NCBI GenBank assembly: GCA_943788365.1
Contig: CALSPZ010000001.1
Coordinates: 682,001-746,000, forward strand
Length of the DNA stretch: 64,000 nucleotides
Source: CAJQGY01 sp905478015
GTDB taxonomy: Bacteria > Pseudomonadota > Gammaproteobacteria > Magnimaribacterales > D2472
Direction of reading: 5' to 3'
The translations under genes and the position numbers were made by a program. The notes beneath the pieces were generated by a model, which saw nothing but the letters and a program-made list of their open reading frames with translations, was not told where the DNA came from and did not search any database. Below are positions 6,442-15,036 of the stretch, one piece after another (within the stretch, counting starts at the first letter, position 1; the number at the start of each line of letters is the position of its first letter).

Positions 6442-8583
6442 TTATTCTTCTGAATCTGATGCTTCCTCTGCATCATTTGCAGGCTCAGCAACTTTTTTCT
6501 CTTGAAGCGCCTTAACTGATAATTTCATTTTACCTCTATCAAAGCCAATGAGTTTAACCTCAACCTCATCACCTTCTGAGTATACAGCAGATACACTTTC
6601 AGTTCTTTCATGAGATATTTCTGATATATGCAGCAGACCATCTTTACCTGGAAGAATATTAACAAAAGCTCCAAAATCAACAATTTTAACAACTTTACCG
6701 TTATACACCTTGTTTAGCTCTGGTTCTTCTAAAATACCTTCAATGATTTCTAGGCATTCTTGCATTGATGTTTGATTTTGACCAAACACAGAAACCGTTC
6801 CGTCATCACTAACATCCACCGTGGCACCTGTTTTTTCTTGCATACCTTTAATAACAGCTCCGCCCTTTCCTATAATCTCTTTGATCTTATCTTTTTCGAC
6901 CATAAATGTTTTCATTGCAGGAGCGTTTTCAGACAGTTCTTTAGGAGATGAGATTGCCTCATTCATAATTCCTAATATATGAGTGATTGCAACCTTAGCT
7001 TTAGTTAAAGCTGTTTCCATGATTGCTTCATTAATTCCTTGTATTTTGATATCCATTTGAAGGGCTGTAATACCATTTTCAGTTCCAGCTACTTTAAAAT
7101 CCATATCACCAAGATGATCTTCGTCGCCTAAAATATCAGTCAAAACAGCAAAATCGTCGCCTTCTTTGATTAATCCCATCGCTATGCCAGCAACTGGGCT
7201 TGAAATAGGAACACCCGCATCCATTAGTGATAATGATGTTCCACATACTGATGCCATTGAGCTTGATCCATTTGATTCAGTTATCTCAGAAACAACTCTC
7301 ATTGTATAACCAAAATCTTCTAGATCAGGCAATACAGCTTTAATGGCTCTTTTTGCTAAATTGCCATGACCAATTTCTCTTCTTTTTGGCCCCATTGGCA
7401 TTCCAATTTCTCCAACACTATATGCTGGAAAATTATAATGAAGCATAAAATTATCAGTACTTTGACCTTCAATAGATTCTATTCTTTGCGCATCTCTTGA
7501 AGAACCAAGTGTTGCAACAACAATTGCTTGTGTCTCTCCTCTAGTAAATAAAGAAGACCCATGGGTACTTGGAAGAACGTCTGTCTCAACAAATATAGGC
7601 CTAACTGTGTCTGTATCTCTTCCATCAATTCTTGGCTGCTTACTTAAAATATTCTTTCTTACTATATCTTTTTCAAGATTCTTAAATGCACCAAGAACTT
7701 TTCCAAGTTGGATTTCATCAGCATCTGGATAAGAATCAACAATTGAATCTTTTATAACCCCAATAGCTGCGGTTCTCTCTGATTTGTCTTTAATTGTAAA
7801 AGCTTCAGTAATTTGATCGCTGAACTTCTCAGATAATTCTTTAGCATAAACAGGAGACTCTTCATCTACTTTTAGTACCCAATCTTCTTTGCCAGCTTTT
7901 TCTTTGAGTTCTGAACAAGCTTTTACAACTGTTTGCATTTCTTGATGAGCAAATAGAACAGCACCAAGCATTAAATCTTCATTAAGCTCTTTTGCCTCTG
8001 ATTCGACCATTAATACAGCTTCTTCTGTCCCTGCAACAACCATGTCTAGATATGATTCTTCCAACTCTTCAAATGAAGGGTTTAGAACATAGTTACCATC
8101 AACAAAGCCAACTCTTGCAGCTCCCATAGGACCGTCAAAAGGAACTCCTGCTACACATAAAGCTGCAGATGCGCCTATCATAGCCGCTATATCAGGGTTT
8201 TGATCCTTACCTGATGACATTACAGTACAAAAAATCTGTACTTCATTCTTAAAACCTTCAGGAAATAGAGGTCTTATAGGTCTATCTATAAGTCTTGATG
8301 TTAAGGTCTCTCTTTCTGTTGGTCTAGCTTCTCTTTTAAAGAAGCCTCCAGGAATAGCCCCTGTTGCGTAAAATTTCTCTTGATAAAATACAGCAAGTGG
8401 GAAGAAATCTTTTTTTGGATCTGCCTCTTTCTTTGCTACAACAGTTGTTAAGACAACCAAATCATCAATTGTAACTACTACTGCTGCTGTTGCTTGTCTT
8501 GCAACTTTATTTGTTTCTAATTTTACTAATTTATTTCCGTACTGAAATTCTACTGTTGTAGATTCTAATTTATTATTTTCCAC
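6442..8583 (-). CDS. pnp: Polyribonucleotide nucleotidyltransferase (PNPase)
   Basis: PNPase degrades RNA 3' to 5' by phosphorolysis and is a core member of the degradosome. The 713-residue protein has two RNase PH-like domains joined by a helical domain, then a KH domain containing IIGKGGAVIKGMQEKTGA and an S1 domain (KIVDFGAFVNILPGKDGLLHIS). It ends in a short acidic tail, shorter than the RNase E-binding region of E. coli. The start codon is GTG at 8583 with a good AAGGA site. Only 15 nt separate it from rpsO, so the E. coli-type RNase III leader hairpin has no room here. Confidence 0.98.
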   Translation of the reverse strand: MENNKLESTTVEFQYGNKLVKLETNKVARQATAAVVVTIDDLVVLTTVVAKKEADPKKDFFPLAVFYQEKFYATGAIPGGFFKREARPTERETLTSRLIDRPIRPLFPEGFKNEVQIFCTVMSSGKDQNPDIAAMIGASAALCVAGVPFDGPMGAARVGFVDGNYVLNPSFEELEESYLDMVVAGTEEAVLMVESEAKELNEDLMLGAVLFAHQEMQTVVKACSELKEKAGKEDWVLKVDEESPVYAKELSEKFSDQITEAFTIKDKSERTAAIGVIKDSIVDSYPDADEIQLGKVLGAFKNLEKDIVRKNILSKQPRIDGRDTDTVRPIFVETDVLPSTHGSSLFTRGETQAIVVATLGSSRDAQRIESIEGQSTDNFMLHYNFPAYSVGEIGMPMGPKRREIGHGNLAKRAIKAVLPDLEDFGYTMRVVSEITESNGSSSMASVCGTSLSLMDAGVPISSPVAGIAMGLIKEGDDFAVLTDILGDEDHLGDMDFKVAGTENGITALQMDIKIQGINEAIMETALTKAKVAITHILGIMNEAISSPKELSENAPAMKTFMVEKDKIKEIIGKGGAVIKGMQEKTGATVDVSDDGTVSVFGQNQTSMQECLEIIEGILEEPELNKVYNGKVVKIVDFGAFVNILPGKDGLLHISEISHERTESVSAVYSEGDEVEVKLIGFDRGKMKLSVKALQEKKVAEPANDAEEASDSEE

Positions 8584-8598
8584 GATTTTCCTTTTTAA

Positions 8599-8868
8599 TT
8601 AACCTCTTAGTTTTAGCTCTTTAATAATACTTGAGTAACTTTCTGGGTTTTTTCTTTTCAAATAAGCCAATAATTTTCTTCTTAGGTTAACCATTCTAAT
8701 TAAACCAGTTCTTGAATGATGGTCTTTTTTATGTTCCTTGAAGTGACTTTGAAGTTTGTTGATATTTTCTGACAGTAAAGCAATTTGTACTTCTGGAGAC
8801 CCAGTGTCGTTATCGCTTTTCTTAAATTTCTTAACTATCAGTTCTTTTTCTTTAGCTATTAATGCCAT
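8599..8868 (-). CDS. rpsO: 30S ribosomal protein S15
   Basis: uS15 binds a three-way junction in the central domain of 16S rRNA early in 30S assembly. The 89-residue product matches the family along its whole length, including TGSPEVQIALLSENINKLQ, HKKDHHSRTGL and VNLRRKLLAYLKR. The ATG has an AGGA site 8 nt upstream. The 84-nt gap between truB and rpsO can fold into a structure resembling an S15 binding site (separate entry), so autoregulation is likely. pnp follows 15 nt downstream, as in most gammaproteobacteria. Confidence 0.98.
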   Translation of the reverse strand: MALIAKEKELIVKKFKKSDNDTGSPEVQIALLSENINKLQSHFKEHKKDHHSRTGLIRMVNLRRKLLAYLKRKNPESYSSIIKELKLRG

Positions 8869-8892
8869 TATATAATTCCTCGATGCGTATAA

Positions 8893-8938
8893 TTAAAGTT
8901 TGCAGCCTCCGCAACTAAAGCGTGCGAACGTACTTTAA
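8893..8938 (-). promoter_or_regulatory. Candidate S15 autoregulatory leader (three-way junction)
   Basis: On the minus strand TTAAAGT (8938-8932) pairs perfectly with ACTTTAA (8899-8893) as stem P1. Inside are a small hairpin CGT/ACG (8930-8921) and a hairpin TTGCGG/CTGCAA (8914-8900) directly stacked on P1. The last stem contains adjacent G-U and G-C pairs, the motif S15 reads in 16S helix 22. A competing AAAG/CTTT pairing (P1 strand with the P2-P3 joint) would disrupt P1. Folding was done by eye; the S15 link rests on known S15 RNA sites. Confidence 0.5.
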
Positions 8939-8952
8939 ACCTAATTAAGCTA

Positions 8953-9792
8953 TTAAACAAGTCGTTTGAGTTGAAGCTTTGAATCCCAGATCTCACCAAG
9001 CCCAAGAAAATTTTTTTCATTGTCATATAATCTGTAGAGTGCATCTTTATCAATATTAAAATCAAACCTAACACCATTAAGAAATAGTTTAGTTTCATCT
9101 TTAGTGAGTGATATCTCATTGAGATTAAGGAAGGCATTTTCAATGTTAATTATTGAGTTTTCATTTAATTCATCCAAATGAAATGCATTTTCTATATTGA
9201 ATATTCCCTGACTCAACCTTGTAAGAGATGCTAGGTGGGCTCCTGTTCCAAGTCTTTCACCCAAATCTCTAGCAATAGACCTGATATATGTTCCTTTTGA
9301 GCAATGTATATCACAAACACACATATCTTTTTCTATATTGATATTTTTTATTGAATAAATATTAATTTCTCTGGGGGGCTTGGAAATTAACACTCCTTCC
9401 CGAGCATATTTGTATAGCGCTTTTCCTTTATGTTTTAAAGCAGAAAAATGGGGTGGGTTCTGCATTGACTTACCAATAAACTTTTTAAGTTCTATCTCAA
9501 CCTCTTCTTTTTCTTTTTTAAGATTTGATGTGTAGATAATTTCTCCCATAGCATCGTCTGTATCAGTAGAAGAACCGAGCAATATACCTGCTCTGTAAGT
9601 TTTATCTCCATTTAGAAAAAATGAAGAAAACTTTGTTCCCCTATTGATACCTAAAACCAATACACCCTCTGCCATAGGGTCTAATGTACCCAGGTGGCCT
9701 GCTTTTTTTATTTGTAGCTTTTTTTTTGCAGATTGAAGAGCGGAATTTGAGCTAACACCTTTTTGCTTGATAAGGTTTATAAAACCATGCAT
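8953..9792 (-). CDS. truB: tRNA pseudouridine(55) synthase
   Basis: TruB makes the universal pseudouridine 55 in the T loop of tRNAs and acts as a tRNA folding chaperone. The 279-residue protein has the catalytic motif GHLGTLDPMAEGVL with Asp38 as nucleophile, KTYRAGILLG, and the RNA-binding segment CSKGTYIRSIARDLGERLG. The C-terminal PUA-like part is shorter than in E. coli (314 residues in all). The ATG at 9792 is directly next to the rbfA stop, and rpsO follows after 84 nt. Confidence 0.97.
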   Translation of the reverse strand: MHGFINLIKQKGVSSNSALQSAKKKLQIKKAGHLGTLDPMAEGVLVLGINRGTKFSSFFLNGDKTYRAGILLGSSTDTDDAMGEIIYTSNLKKEKEEVEIELKKFIGKSMQNPPHFSALKHKGKALYKYAREGVLISKPPREINIYSIKNINIEKDMCVCDIHCSKGTYIRSIARDLGERLGTGAHLASLTRLSQGIFNIENAFHLDELNENSIINIENAFLNLNEISLTKDETKLFLNGVRFDFNIDKDALYRLYDNEKNFLGLGEIWDSKLQLKRLV

Positions 9793-10137
9793 TTATAAGT
9801 CTTGAAGTAGCTTTTCAATATTTTCAGAGTATTCAATACTTTCATCAAATCTAAAATTGATAATAGGAACCCTCCTAATCTGCATAGTTTTTGATAGTTG
9901 AGACCTAACCATACCAGAAAATTTTTTAAGAACTTTATTCTCAAGACTGCTTTCAGACTTATTTATTGATTGTCCAATCAAAGAATAGTATACGGTTGCT
10001 ATACCAATATCATCAGAAACCTTAACAGCTGTTATATTTATATTTTGAAGTCTTGGATCTTTTGTTTTCCTATTTATAATTAAGGAAATTTCTTTTTTTA
10101 GCTCATCTGCAATTTTATCTGATCTAAGTGATGCCAT
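9793..10137 (-). CDS. rbfA: Ribosome-binding factor A
   Basis: RbfA is a KH-fold factor that binds immature 30S subunits near the 5' end of 16S rRNA and is needed for late maturation, especially in the cold. The 114-residue product contains DELKKEISLIINRKTKDPRL near the N terminus and the conserved RRVPIINFRFDESIEY near the C terminus. Length is close to that of the family (about 115-133). It lies between infB (5 nt gap) and truB (0 nt gap), its normal place. Confidence 0.97.
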   Translation of the reverse strand: MASLRSDKIADELKKEISLIINRKTKDPRLQNINITAVKVSDDIGIATVYYSLIGQSINKSESSLENKVLKKFSGMVRSQLSKTMQIRRVPIINFRFDESIEYSENIEKLLQDL

Positions 10138-10142
10138 AAAAA

Positions 10143-12425
10143 TTATGAAATTGTTTGAGCTTCCTCTTTTCTATCAAAAACTTCAATTTTATCTTTTGGT
10201 CTTATGTCTTTATAGTTTTTGATGCCCATTCCACACTCACTTCCATTCTTCACCTCTGAAACATCATCTTTAAATCTTCTTAGGGAATTCAGTTCTCCTT
10301 CGAAAATTACCACATCATCTCTTAAAACTCTAACAGGCTTATTTCTATTAACAGAGCCTTCAACTACCATACAGCCTGCAACCTGACCGAATTTAGGAGA
10401 GTTAAATACTTCTAAAACTTCAGCTGTACCTATAATTTCTTCTCTAATAATAGGGTCAAGCAATCCACTCATTCTAGCTTTAACATCATCAAGAAGCTCA
10501 TATATGATGCTGTGGTAATTAAGTGGTATTGATTCTTCTTCAGCAATTTTTTTAGCTGTGTTATCGGCCCGAACGTTAAATCCTAAAATAATCGCATCAG
10601 TTGCTAGAGCTAGATTTGCATCAGACTCAGAAATTCCTCCAACCCCACTTGATACAATTTTTACTTTTGCTAAATCATTACCTAGGTCATGTAATGCGGC
10701 AATAATTGCTTCACATGTTCCACCTACATCAGTCTTAACAATTATATTTAAAACTTTTTTAGCATCTTGTCCAAATGATTCGAAAAGGTTGCCTGCAGAT
10801 TCATCTTTTTGTTTTAAAAGCTTTCGTTCTTTTTCTCTATCAACTCTGTGCTCAACGATTTCTCTTGCTTGCTTATCATTCTTTACAACCTGAAATACAT
10901 CACCAGCATTTGGAACACTATTTAACCCAAGCACCTCAATTGCAGCAGACGGGCCTGCAGATTTTTCTTTTTTTCCATCACTTGTAGTAATGCTTTTTAT
11001 TTTTCCTATTGAGTTACCTGCAGCAATAATATCGCCAGTTTTTAAGGTTCCATTTTGAACTAATAATGTCGCAACAGAGCCTTTAAATTTGTCTAATTCA
11101 GACTCAACAACAACTCCTTGTGCAGGACCATCATATGATGCTTTAAGTTCAAGCAGTTCAGCTTCCAGAGAGACTGAATCTAATAATTTATCAACACCAT
11201 CGCCTTTAAGGGCTGAAACAGGAATCATTTGAATATTTCCACCCCAGTCCTCTGGAACTAAGTCTTTAGCAGCAAGCTCACCTTTAACTTTTTCAGCATC
11301 AGCTCCAGCTAAATCCATTTTATTAATGGCAACTACAATAGAAACATTTGCGGCTTTTGCATGATTTATTGCTTCTTCTGTTTGAGGTTTTATTCCATCA
11401 TTAGCAGCAACAACCAAAATAACAATATCTGTAGTATTTGCCCCTCTTGCTCTCATTGATGAAAAAGCTGCATGGCCTGGAGTATCTATAAATGTAATTT
11501 TTCCTTTGGATGTCTCAACTTGATAGGCTCCTATGTGCTGAGTAATTCCTCCAGCTTCACCATCAACTACCTTTGTTTCTCTAATATAATCTAGTAAAGT
11601 TGTTTTGCCATGGTCAACGTGTCCCATAACAGTTACAACAGGTGATCTTTGTGAAGGTTTATCTTTATACTCAATAAGACTTGCGAAATCTTCTTCTAAG
11701 TCTTTTTCTTCTAAAGCGACACCTATATGGCCAATCTCCTCAACAACAAGAACTGCGGTTTCTTGATCAATTACATCATTTATTGTTGCAGGGACACCAA
11801 GCGCCATTAAGTTTTTAACAACAACGCCCCCTTTTACTGCCATAAGCTTTGCCAACTCGCCAACTTGAATGGTTGAAGGTATTTGTATTTCTTTCTTTAT
11901 AATCTCAGTAGGAGCTTCAAACTGATGGTCTCCATCTGACTTAAAGCTACCCTCTCTCCTTCTATAAGCATTCACAGCGCTAGATAACTGATCTTTTACA
12001 TTAACTTTTTTTGCTGGTCTTTCAGGAGTTCTAGCTGCAGCTTTAAATTTTTCTCTTTTCTTCTGCTCTTCTTGTTTTAGTCTTGCTGCTTCCTTAAGTT
12101 GATCTTCTCTCTTTTTTTGTTGCTCTTTTAATTGCTCAGATGCTGCAGCTCTTTTAGCCTCAATATTATCTGAGTAACTCTTAATAGGCTGACCGTCATT
12201 AGAAGATTTATTTTTAGAAGTTACAGTAATATTTCCAGATGACGTTACTGATTTAGATGCAGGCGCCTTGCCTCCCTTTAAGGACCTTAGTAATGCCTGC
12301 TTGTCAGAAGCAGTAATTTCATCAGAACTACTGGCATGTTTTAAACCAGCATTCTGCATTCTTTCAATAAGAGCAGTGTCTGAAATTTTTAATACTTTTG
12401 CAAAATCTTTTACTGTTAAAGCCAA
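10143..12425 (-). CDS. infB: Translation initiation factor IF-2
   Basis: IF-2 is the GTPase that brings fMet-tRNA to the 30S subunit and promotes subunit joining. The 760-residue product has the IF2 N-terminal domain at about 1-50, a charged Lys/Glu-rich linker to about 180, then the G domain with GHVDHGKT (268-275), DTPGH (314-318) and NKMD (368-371), followed by the beta-barrel and C2 fMet-tRNA-binding domains. It is shorter than E. coli IF-2 (890) mainly in the linker. The start codon reads TTG at 12425, preceded by an AAGGGA site; I see no nearby ATG that keeps the IF2_N start. Confidence 0.97.
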   Translation of the reverse strand: MALTVKDFAKVLKISDTALIERMQNAGLKHASSSDEITASDKQALLRSLKGGKAPASKSVTSSGNITVTSKNKSSNDGQPIKSYSDNIEAKRAAASEQLKEQQKKREDQLKEAARLKQEEQKKREKFKAAARTPERPAKKVNVKDQLSSAVNAYRRREGSFKSDGDHQFEAPTEIIKKEIQIPSTIQVGELAKLMAVKGGVVVKNLMALGVPATINDVIDQETAVLVVEEIGHIGVALEEKDLEEDFASLIEYKDKPSQRSPVVTVMGHVDHGKTTLLDYIRETKVVDGEAGGITQHIGAYQVETSKGKITFIDTPGHAAFSSMRARGANTTDIVILVVAANDGIKPQTEEAINHAKAANVSIVVAINKMDLAGADAEKVKGELAAKDLVPEDWGGNIQMIPVSALKGDGVDKLLDSVSLEAELLELKASYDGPAQGVVVESELDKFKGSVATLLVQNGTLKTGDIIAAGNSIGKIKSITTSDGKKEKSAGPSAAIEVLGLNSVPNAGDVFQVVKNDKQAREIVEHRVDREKERKLLKQKDESAGNLFESFGQDAKKVLNIIVKTDVGGTCEAIIAALHDLGNDLAKVKIVSSGVGGISESDANLALATDAIILGFNVRADNTAKKIAEEESIPLNYHSIIYELLDDVKARMSGLLDPIIREEIIGTAEVLEVFNSPKFGQVAGCMVVEGSVNRNKPVRVLRDDVVIFEGELNSLRRFKDDVSEVKNGSECGMGIKNYKDIRPKDKIEVFDRKEEAQTIS

Positions 12426-12443
12426 AATAATTCCCTTTTAAAT

Positions 12444-13904
12444 TTATTTAAACCAATCTTCTCTAGCTTTCATAATTGCTGCCGAACCAACATCATCAGC
12501 TATCTCTATAATATCTTGGAGCTCGTCAACTGAGAGCTCAGCAAAATCATCTTTATTTTTAATACCTTTATTTGAAAGTTTCTGTATATCGTCCTCACTT
12601 ATACCTAAGCCTTCAAATGAATCAAGATTGTCTTCTTCCTCTGTGATAGCACCCATTGCTTCCATTAAAGCAGCATCTTCAGCTGCACTTTTAATTCTCT
12701 CAATCTCAGCATCATCTTCAGCAATATTTTTTAGGGCTGTGTTATCTGCATATGCAATATCATCAAAACTAGACAAACCTGAAGAAATTATCTTTTCTGC
12801 TACTTCTTCTGTAACAGCTAAGCTGTCTATTAATTTGACCATAAACTCTGTTTCATCGACCTTAACTTTAGCTTCAGCCTCTTCGCTACTAATAATATTT
12901 AATTCCCAACCAACTAATTGAGATGCCAAACGAATATTTTGTCCTCTTGAACCAATTGCTAGAGCAAGGTTATCTTGATTTACAGCAATCTCCATCGATC
13001 TAGAGTCTTCATCCATAACAATAGAATCTACCTTTGCTGGCACCAATGCATTAATGACTAGTTGAGCCGGGTTATCGTCATATATGACTATATCAATTCT
13101 TTCATTTCCCAGCTCTGATGAAACAGCTTGAACGCGTGATCCTCTCATTCCAACACATGCACCAACAGGATCAATTCTTCCATCATTAGTTTTAACAGCA
13201 ATTTTAGAGCGTGATCCAGGCTCTCTGGAGACGCCTCTTATTTCTATAATATCTTCATTAATCTCAGGCACTTCAATGCTAAAAAGCTCCGTTACCATTT
13301 CTGGACATACTCTATCAAGCATAAGTTGTGGGCCTCTTCCCTCAACCTCTTGTATCTTAAGGATAGCTCTAATACGATCGTTTATTTTATAAATCTCTCC
13401 AGGCATAAGCTTATCTCTTGGCAGTATAGCTTCAGCTTCATTTGCAATATCAACAATTATATTGTCACGAGTTACTCTTTTAACAGAACCTCCAACCAGA
13501 GTTTTATCTTTAGATTTAAATTGAGCAACCACTTTTTCTCTTTCAGCCTCTCTTACTTTTTGAAGCATTACCTGTCTAGCAGCTTGAGTTTCTATTCTGC
13601 CAAATTTTATATTTTCGACAGCTTCTGTATGTATATCGCTTAATTCAAGTTTAGAATCTTCAGGTGAGATATGTGTTTCTTTGTGAAAATAAATATCTTC
13701 AGGATCTGCAACTATCCAGCTTCTATGGGTCTGATATTCTCCCGTCTCTCTGTTAATGCTAACACTTAGCTCAGCATCTTCATGAAAGTGTCTTTGAGAA
13801 GCTGAAGCCAATGCAACTTCAACAGCATTAAATATAACTTCTTTCGTGAGACCTTTCTCATTTGATACTGAATCAACTACCAATAATATTTCGTTACTTT
13901 GCAT
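12444..13904 (-). CDS. nusA: Transcription termination/antitermination factor NusA
   Basis: NusA binds RNA polymerase and nascent RNA and tunes pausing, termination and antitermination. The 486-residue product has the polymerase-binding N-terminal domain (about 1-125), S1 (about 130-200), KH1 and KH2 with IDPVGACVGMRGSRVQAV and ALAIGSRGQNIRLASQL, and two acidic C-terminal repeats with helix-hairpin-helix character. I choose the ATG at 13904 because AAGGA lies 8 nt upstream. A GTG two codons earlier (13910) would sit too close to that site. The start lies inside the last codons of rimP. Confidence 0.97.
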   Translation of the reverse strand: MQSNEILLVVDSVSNEKGLTKEVIFNAVEVALASASQRHFHEDAELSVSINRETGEYQTHRSWIVADPEDIYFHKETHISPEDSKLELSDIHTEAVENIKFGRIETQAARQVMLQKVREAEREKVVAQFKSKDKTLVGGSVKRVTRDNIIVDIANEAEAILPRDKLMPGEIYKINDRIRAILKIQEVEGRGPQLMLDRVCPEMVTELFSIEVPEINEDIIEIRGVSREPGSRSKIAVKTNDGRIDPVGACVGMRGSRVQAVSSELGNERIDIVIYDDNPAQLVINALVPAKVDSIVMDEDSRSMEIAVNQDNLALAIGSRGQNIRLASQLVGWELNIISSEEAEAKVKVDETEFMVKLIDSLAVTEEVAEKIISSGLSSFDDIAYADNTALKNIAEDDAEIERIKSAAEDAALMEAMGAITEEEDNLDSFEGLGISEDDIQKLSNKGIKNKDDFAELSVDELQDIIEIADDVGSAAIMKAREDWFK

Positions 13905-14376
13905 GTTCACTTTCCTTCATAATTTTTTCAAAATTTGGTTCTAATTTACAAAAATCCATATCACCAAATTCTAGTTTATATTCAAGATCAGAAGTCTCTA
14001 TTGTAATTATCTGATCTTTGCATTCTGTTAAGCTGCCACTGATATTTTTAATCCCATTCAATGGTTCTCTGAGTTTTATCTTAAAGTCCTCCCCAAGATA
14101 GTCGTTTAATTGATCAAAGTTAAAGAAACGTCTTTCAATTCCAGGAGTAGAGACCTCTAAAACAAAATCCTCTCCAAGTAATGATTCTAACTCAACCTCA
14201 TAATTTAAATCTCTAGAAATATTTTCACAATCTTCTATACCGGCGCCTTCATGAGATTCAATATATATTCTTAAAGTAGGCCTTTTCCTGCCTCTTAATA
14301 TCTCAATACCCCATAGATAACATTCATGTCTGCCAATAACAGGGTTTACAATGTTTTCTATATCGTCTTTATTCAT
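13894..14376 (-). CDS. rimP: Ribosome maturation factor RimP
   Basis: RimP helps assemble the 3' domain of the 30S subunit. From the ATG at 14376 the product has 160 residues: MNKDDIENIVNPVIGRHECY, a conserved RPTLRIYIES strand, GAGIEDCENISRDLNYEVE, and LEVSTPGIERRFF, followed by a small SH3-like C-terminal domain. The reading frame is open further upstream but would run into the tRNA-fMet gene, so the internal ATG is the true start. The tRNA-fMet-rimP-nusA-infB order is the classical metY operon arrangement. Confidence 0.96.
   Translation of the reverse strand: MNKDDIENIVNPVIGRHECYLWGIEILRGRKRPTLRIYIESHEGAGIEDCENISRDLNYEVELESLLGEDFVLEVSTPGIERRFFNFDQLNDYLGEDFKIKLREPLNGIKNISGSLTECKDQIITIETSDLEYKLEFGDMDFCKLEPNFEKIMKESEHAK
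13913..13917 (-). promoter_or_regulatory. Shine-Dalgarno that decides the nusA start
   Basis: AAGGA on the minus strand, inside the rimP 3' end, lies 8 nt before the ATG at 13904 but only about 2 nt before the in-frame GTG at 13910. It supports the ATG start and implies coupling of nusA to rimP translation. Confidence 0.65.
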
Positions 14377-14427
14377 TCTCTTATATAAAAAAAGGGCAAA
14401 TGCCCCACAAAAATTAATATATGTATG

Positions 14428-14504
<77 letters not shown>

Positions 14505-14519
14505 TCGCACCGAACGTGA

Positions 14520-14549
14520 AGTGTAAATAAAGGTACTACCATTGGTCAA
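14520..14549 (-). promoter_or_regulatory. Putative promoter of the tRNA-fMet-rimP-nusA operon
   Basis: On the minus strand TTGACC (14549-14544) and TACACT (14525-14520) are spaced by 18 bp and lie 15 nt before the mature tRNA 5' end. The -35 hexamer matches consensus at five of six positions and the -10 at four. The promoter drives away from the tRNA-Leu promoter on the other strand. Confidence 0.45.
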
Positions 14550-14561
14550 GTTATATATTTA

Positions 14562-14590
14562 TTAATATTTAAAATATATGTTGTTATAAT
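14562..14590 (+). promoter_or_regulatory. Putative promoter of tRNA-Leu
   Basis: A perfect -10 element TATAAT occupies 14585-14590, with TTAATA (four of six consensus) at 14562-14567 and a 17-bp spacer. The mature tRNA starts at 14600, giving a leader of only a few nucleotides. Confidence 0.6.
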
Positions 14591-14599
14591 TCTGATTCG

Positions 14600-14686
14600 G
14601 CCGAGGTGGTGGAATTGGTAGACACGCTAGCTTGAGGGGTTAGTGAGTGAAAACTCGTGCGGGTTCAAGTCCCGCTCTCGGCACCA
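14600..14686 (+). tRNA. tRNA-Leu (anticodon GAG)
   Basis: A class II tRNA: acceptor GCCGAGG pairs with TCTCGGC (G7-U66 wobble), the anticodon stem CTAGC/GTTAG closes TTGAGGG with anticodon GAG, a long variable arm GAGTGAAAACTC follows, and the T arm GCGGG/CCCGC closes TTCAAGT. CCA is encoded. It decodes CUC and CUU. In Pseudomonas and E. coli the equivalent gene lies between secG and tRNA-fMet on the same strand as both. Here it lies in the same place but on the opposite strand. Confidence 0.96.
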
Positions 14687-14723
14687 GTTACTATGAAAAA
14701 CTGAAAAAAATCTTAAATGACCC

Positions 14724-15035
14724 CTACTCTTCTGGAATAGTATCTGATTTATTTTCTTCTAATGCCTCTTCTATCAGCGGTGCATCAAATACTTGTTCGG
14801 TATTATCGGTTTTATATAGATATGCTAAAAATAAAGTTAGAACTAGCCATAAAGCTGCGAGGAAAGATGTGAGTTTACCTAAAAAATTAGATGGTCCTAA
14901 AGCTCCAAACATAGAGTTAGATGAGCCTCCGCCAAAAGCTGATCCTAGATCCGAGCCTTTTCCTTGCTGAAGAAGAACTAACACAATAATAGCAACAGCT
15001 AAAATCACGCATAAAATTTGTATTAAAGTAATCAT
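14724..15035 (-). CDS. secG: Preprotein translocase subunit SecG
   Basis: SecG is the small non-essential subunit of the SecYEG channel and stimulates SecA-driven export. The 103-residue product has a first transmembrane helix at about 2-21, the signature VLVLLQQGKGSDLGSAFGGG, the stretch SMFGALGPSNFLGKLT leading into the second helix (about 55-73), and an acidic cytoplasmic tail. It starts 1 nt after the tpiA stop and is the last gene of the ftsH-glmM-tpiA-secG series. Its 3' end faces the 3' end of tRNA-Leu across 37 nt with no clear hairpin. Confidence 0.96.
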   Translation of the reverse strand: MITLIQILCVILAVAIIVLVLLQQGKGSDLGSAFGGGSSNSMFGALGPSNFLGKLTSFLAALWLVLTLFLAYLYKTDNTEQVFDAPLIEEALEENKSDTIPEE

Positions 15036-15036
15036 C

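Noticed and set aside
8868..9143. 91-codon minus-strand frame next to rpsO
   Set aside because: It overlaps the truB 3' end in another frame, has no family resemblance, and truB is certain there.
14647..14970. 107-codon plus-strand frame starting in tRNA-Leu
   Set aside because: It runs through the tRNA and then antisense to secG; low-complexity composition and no start signal.
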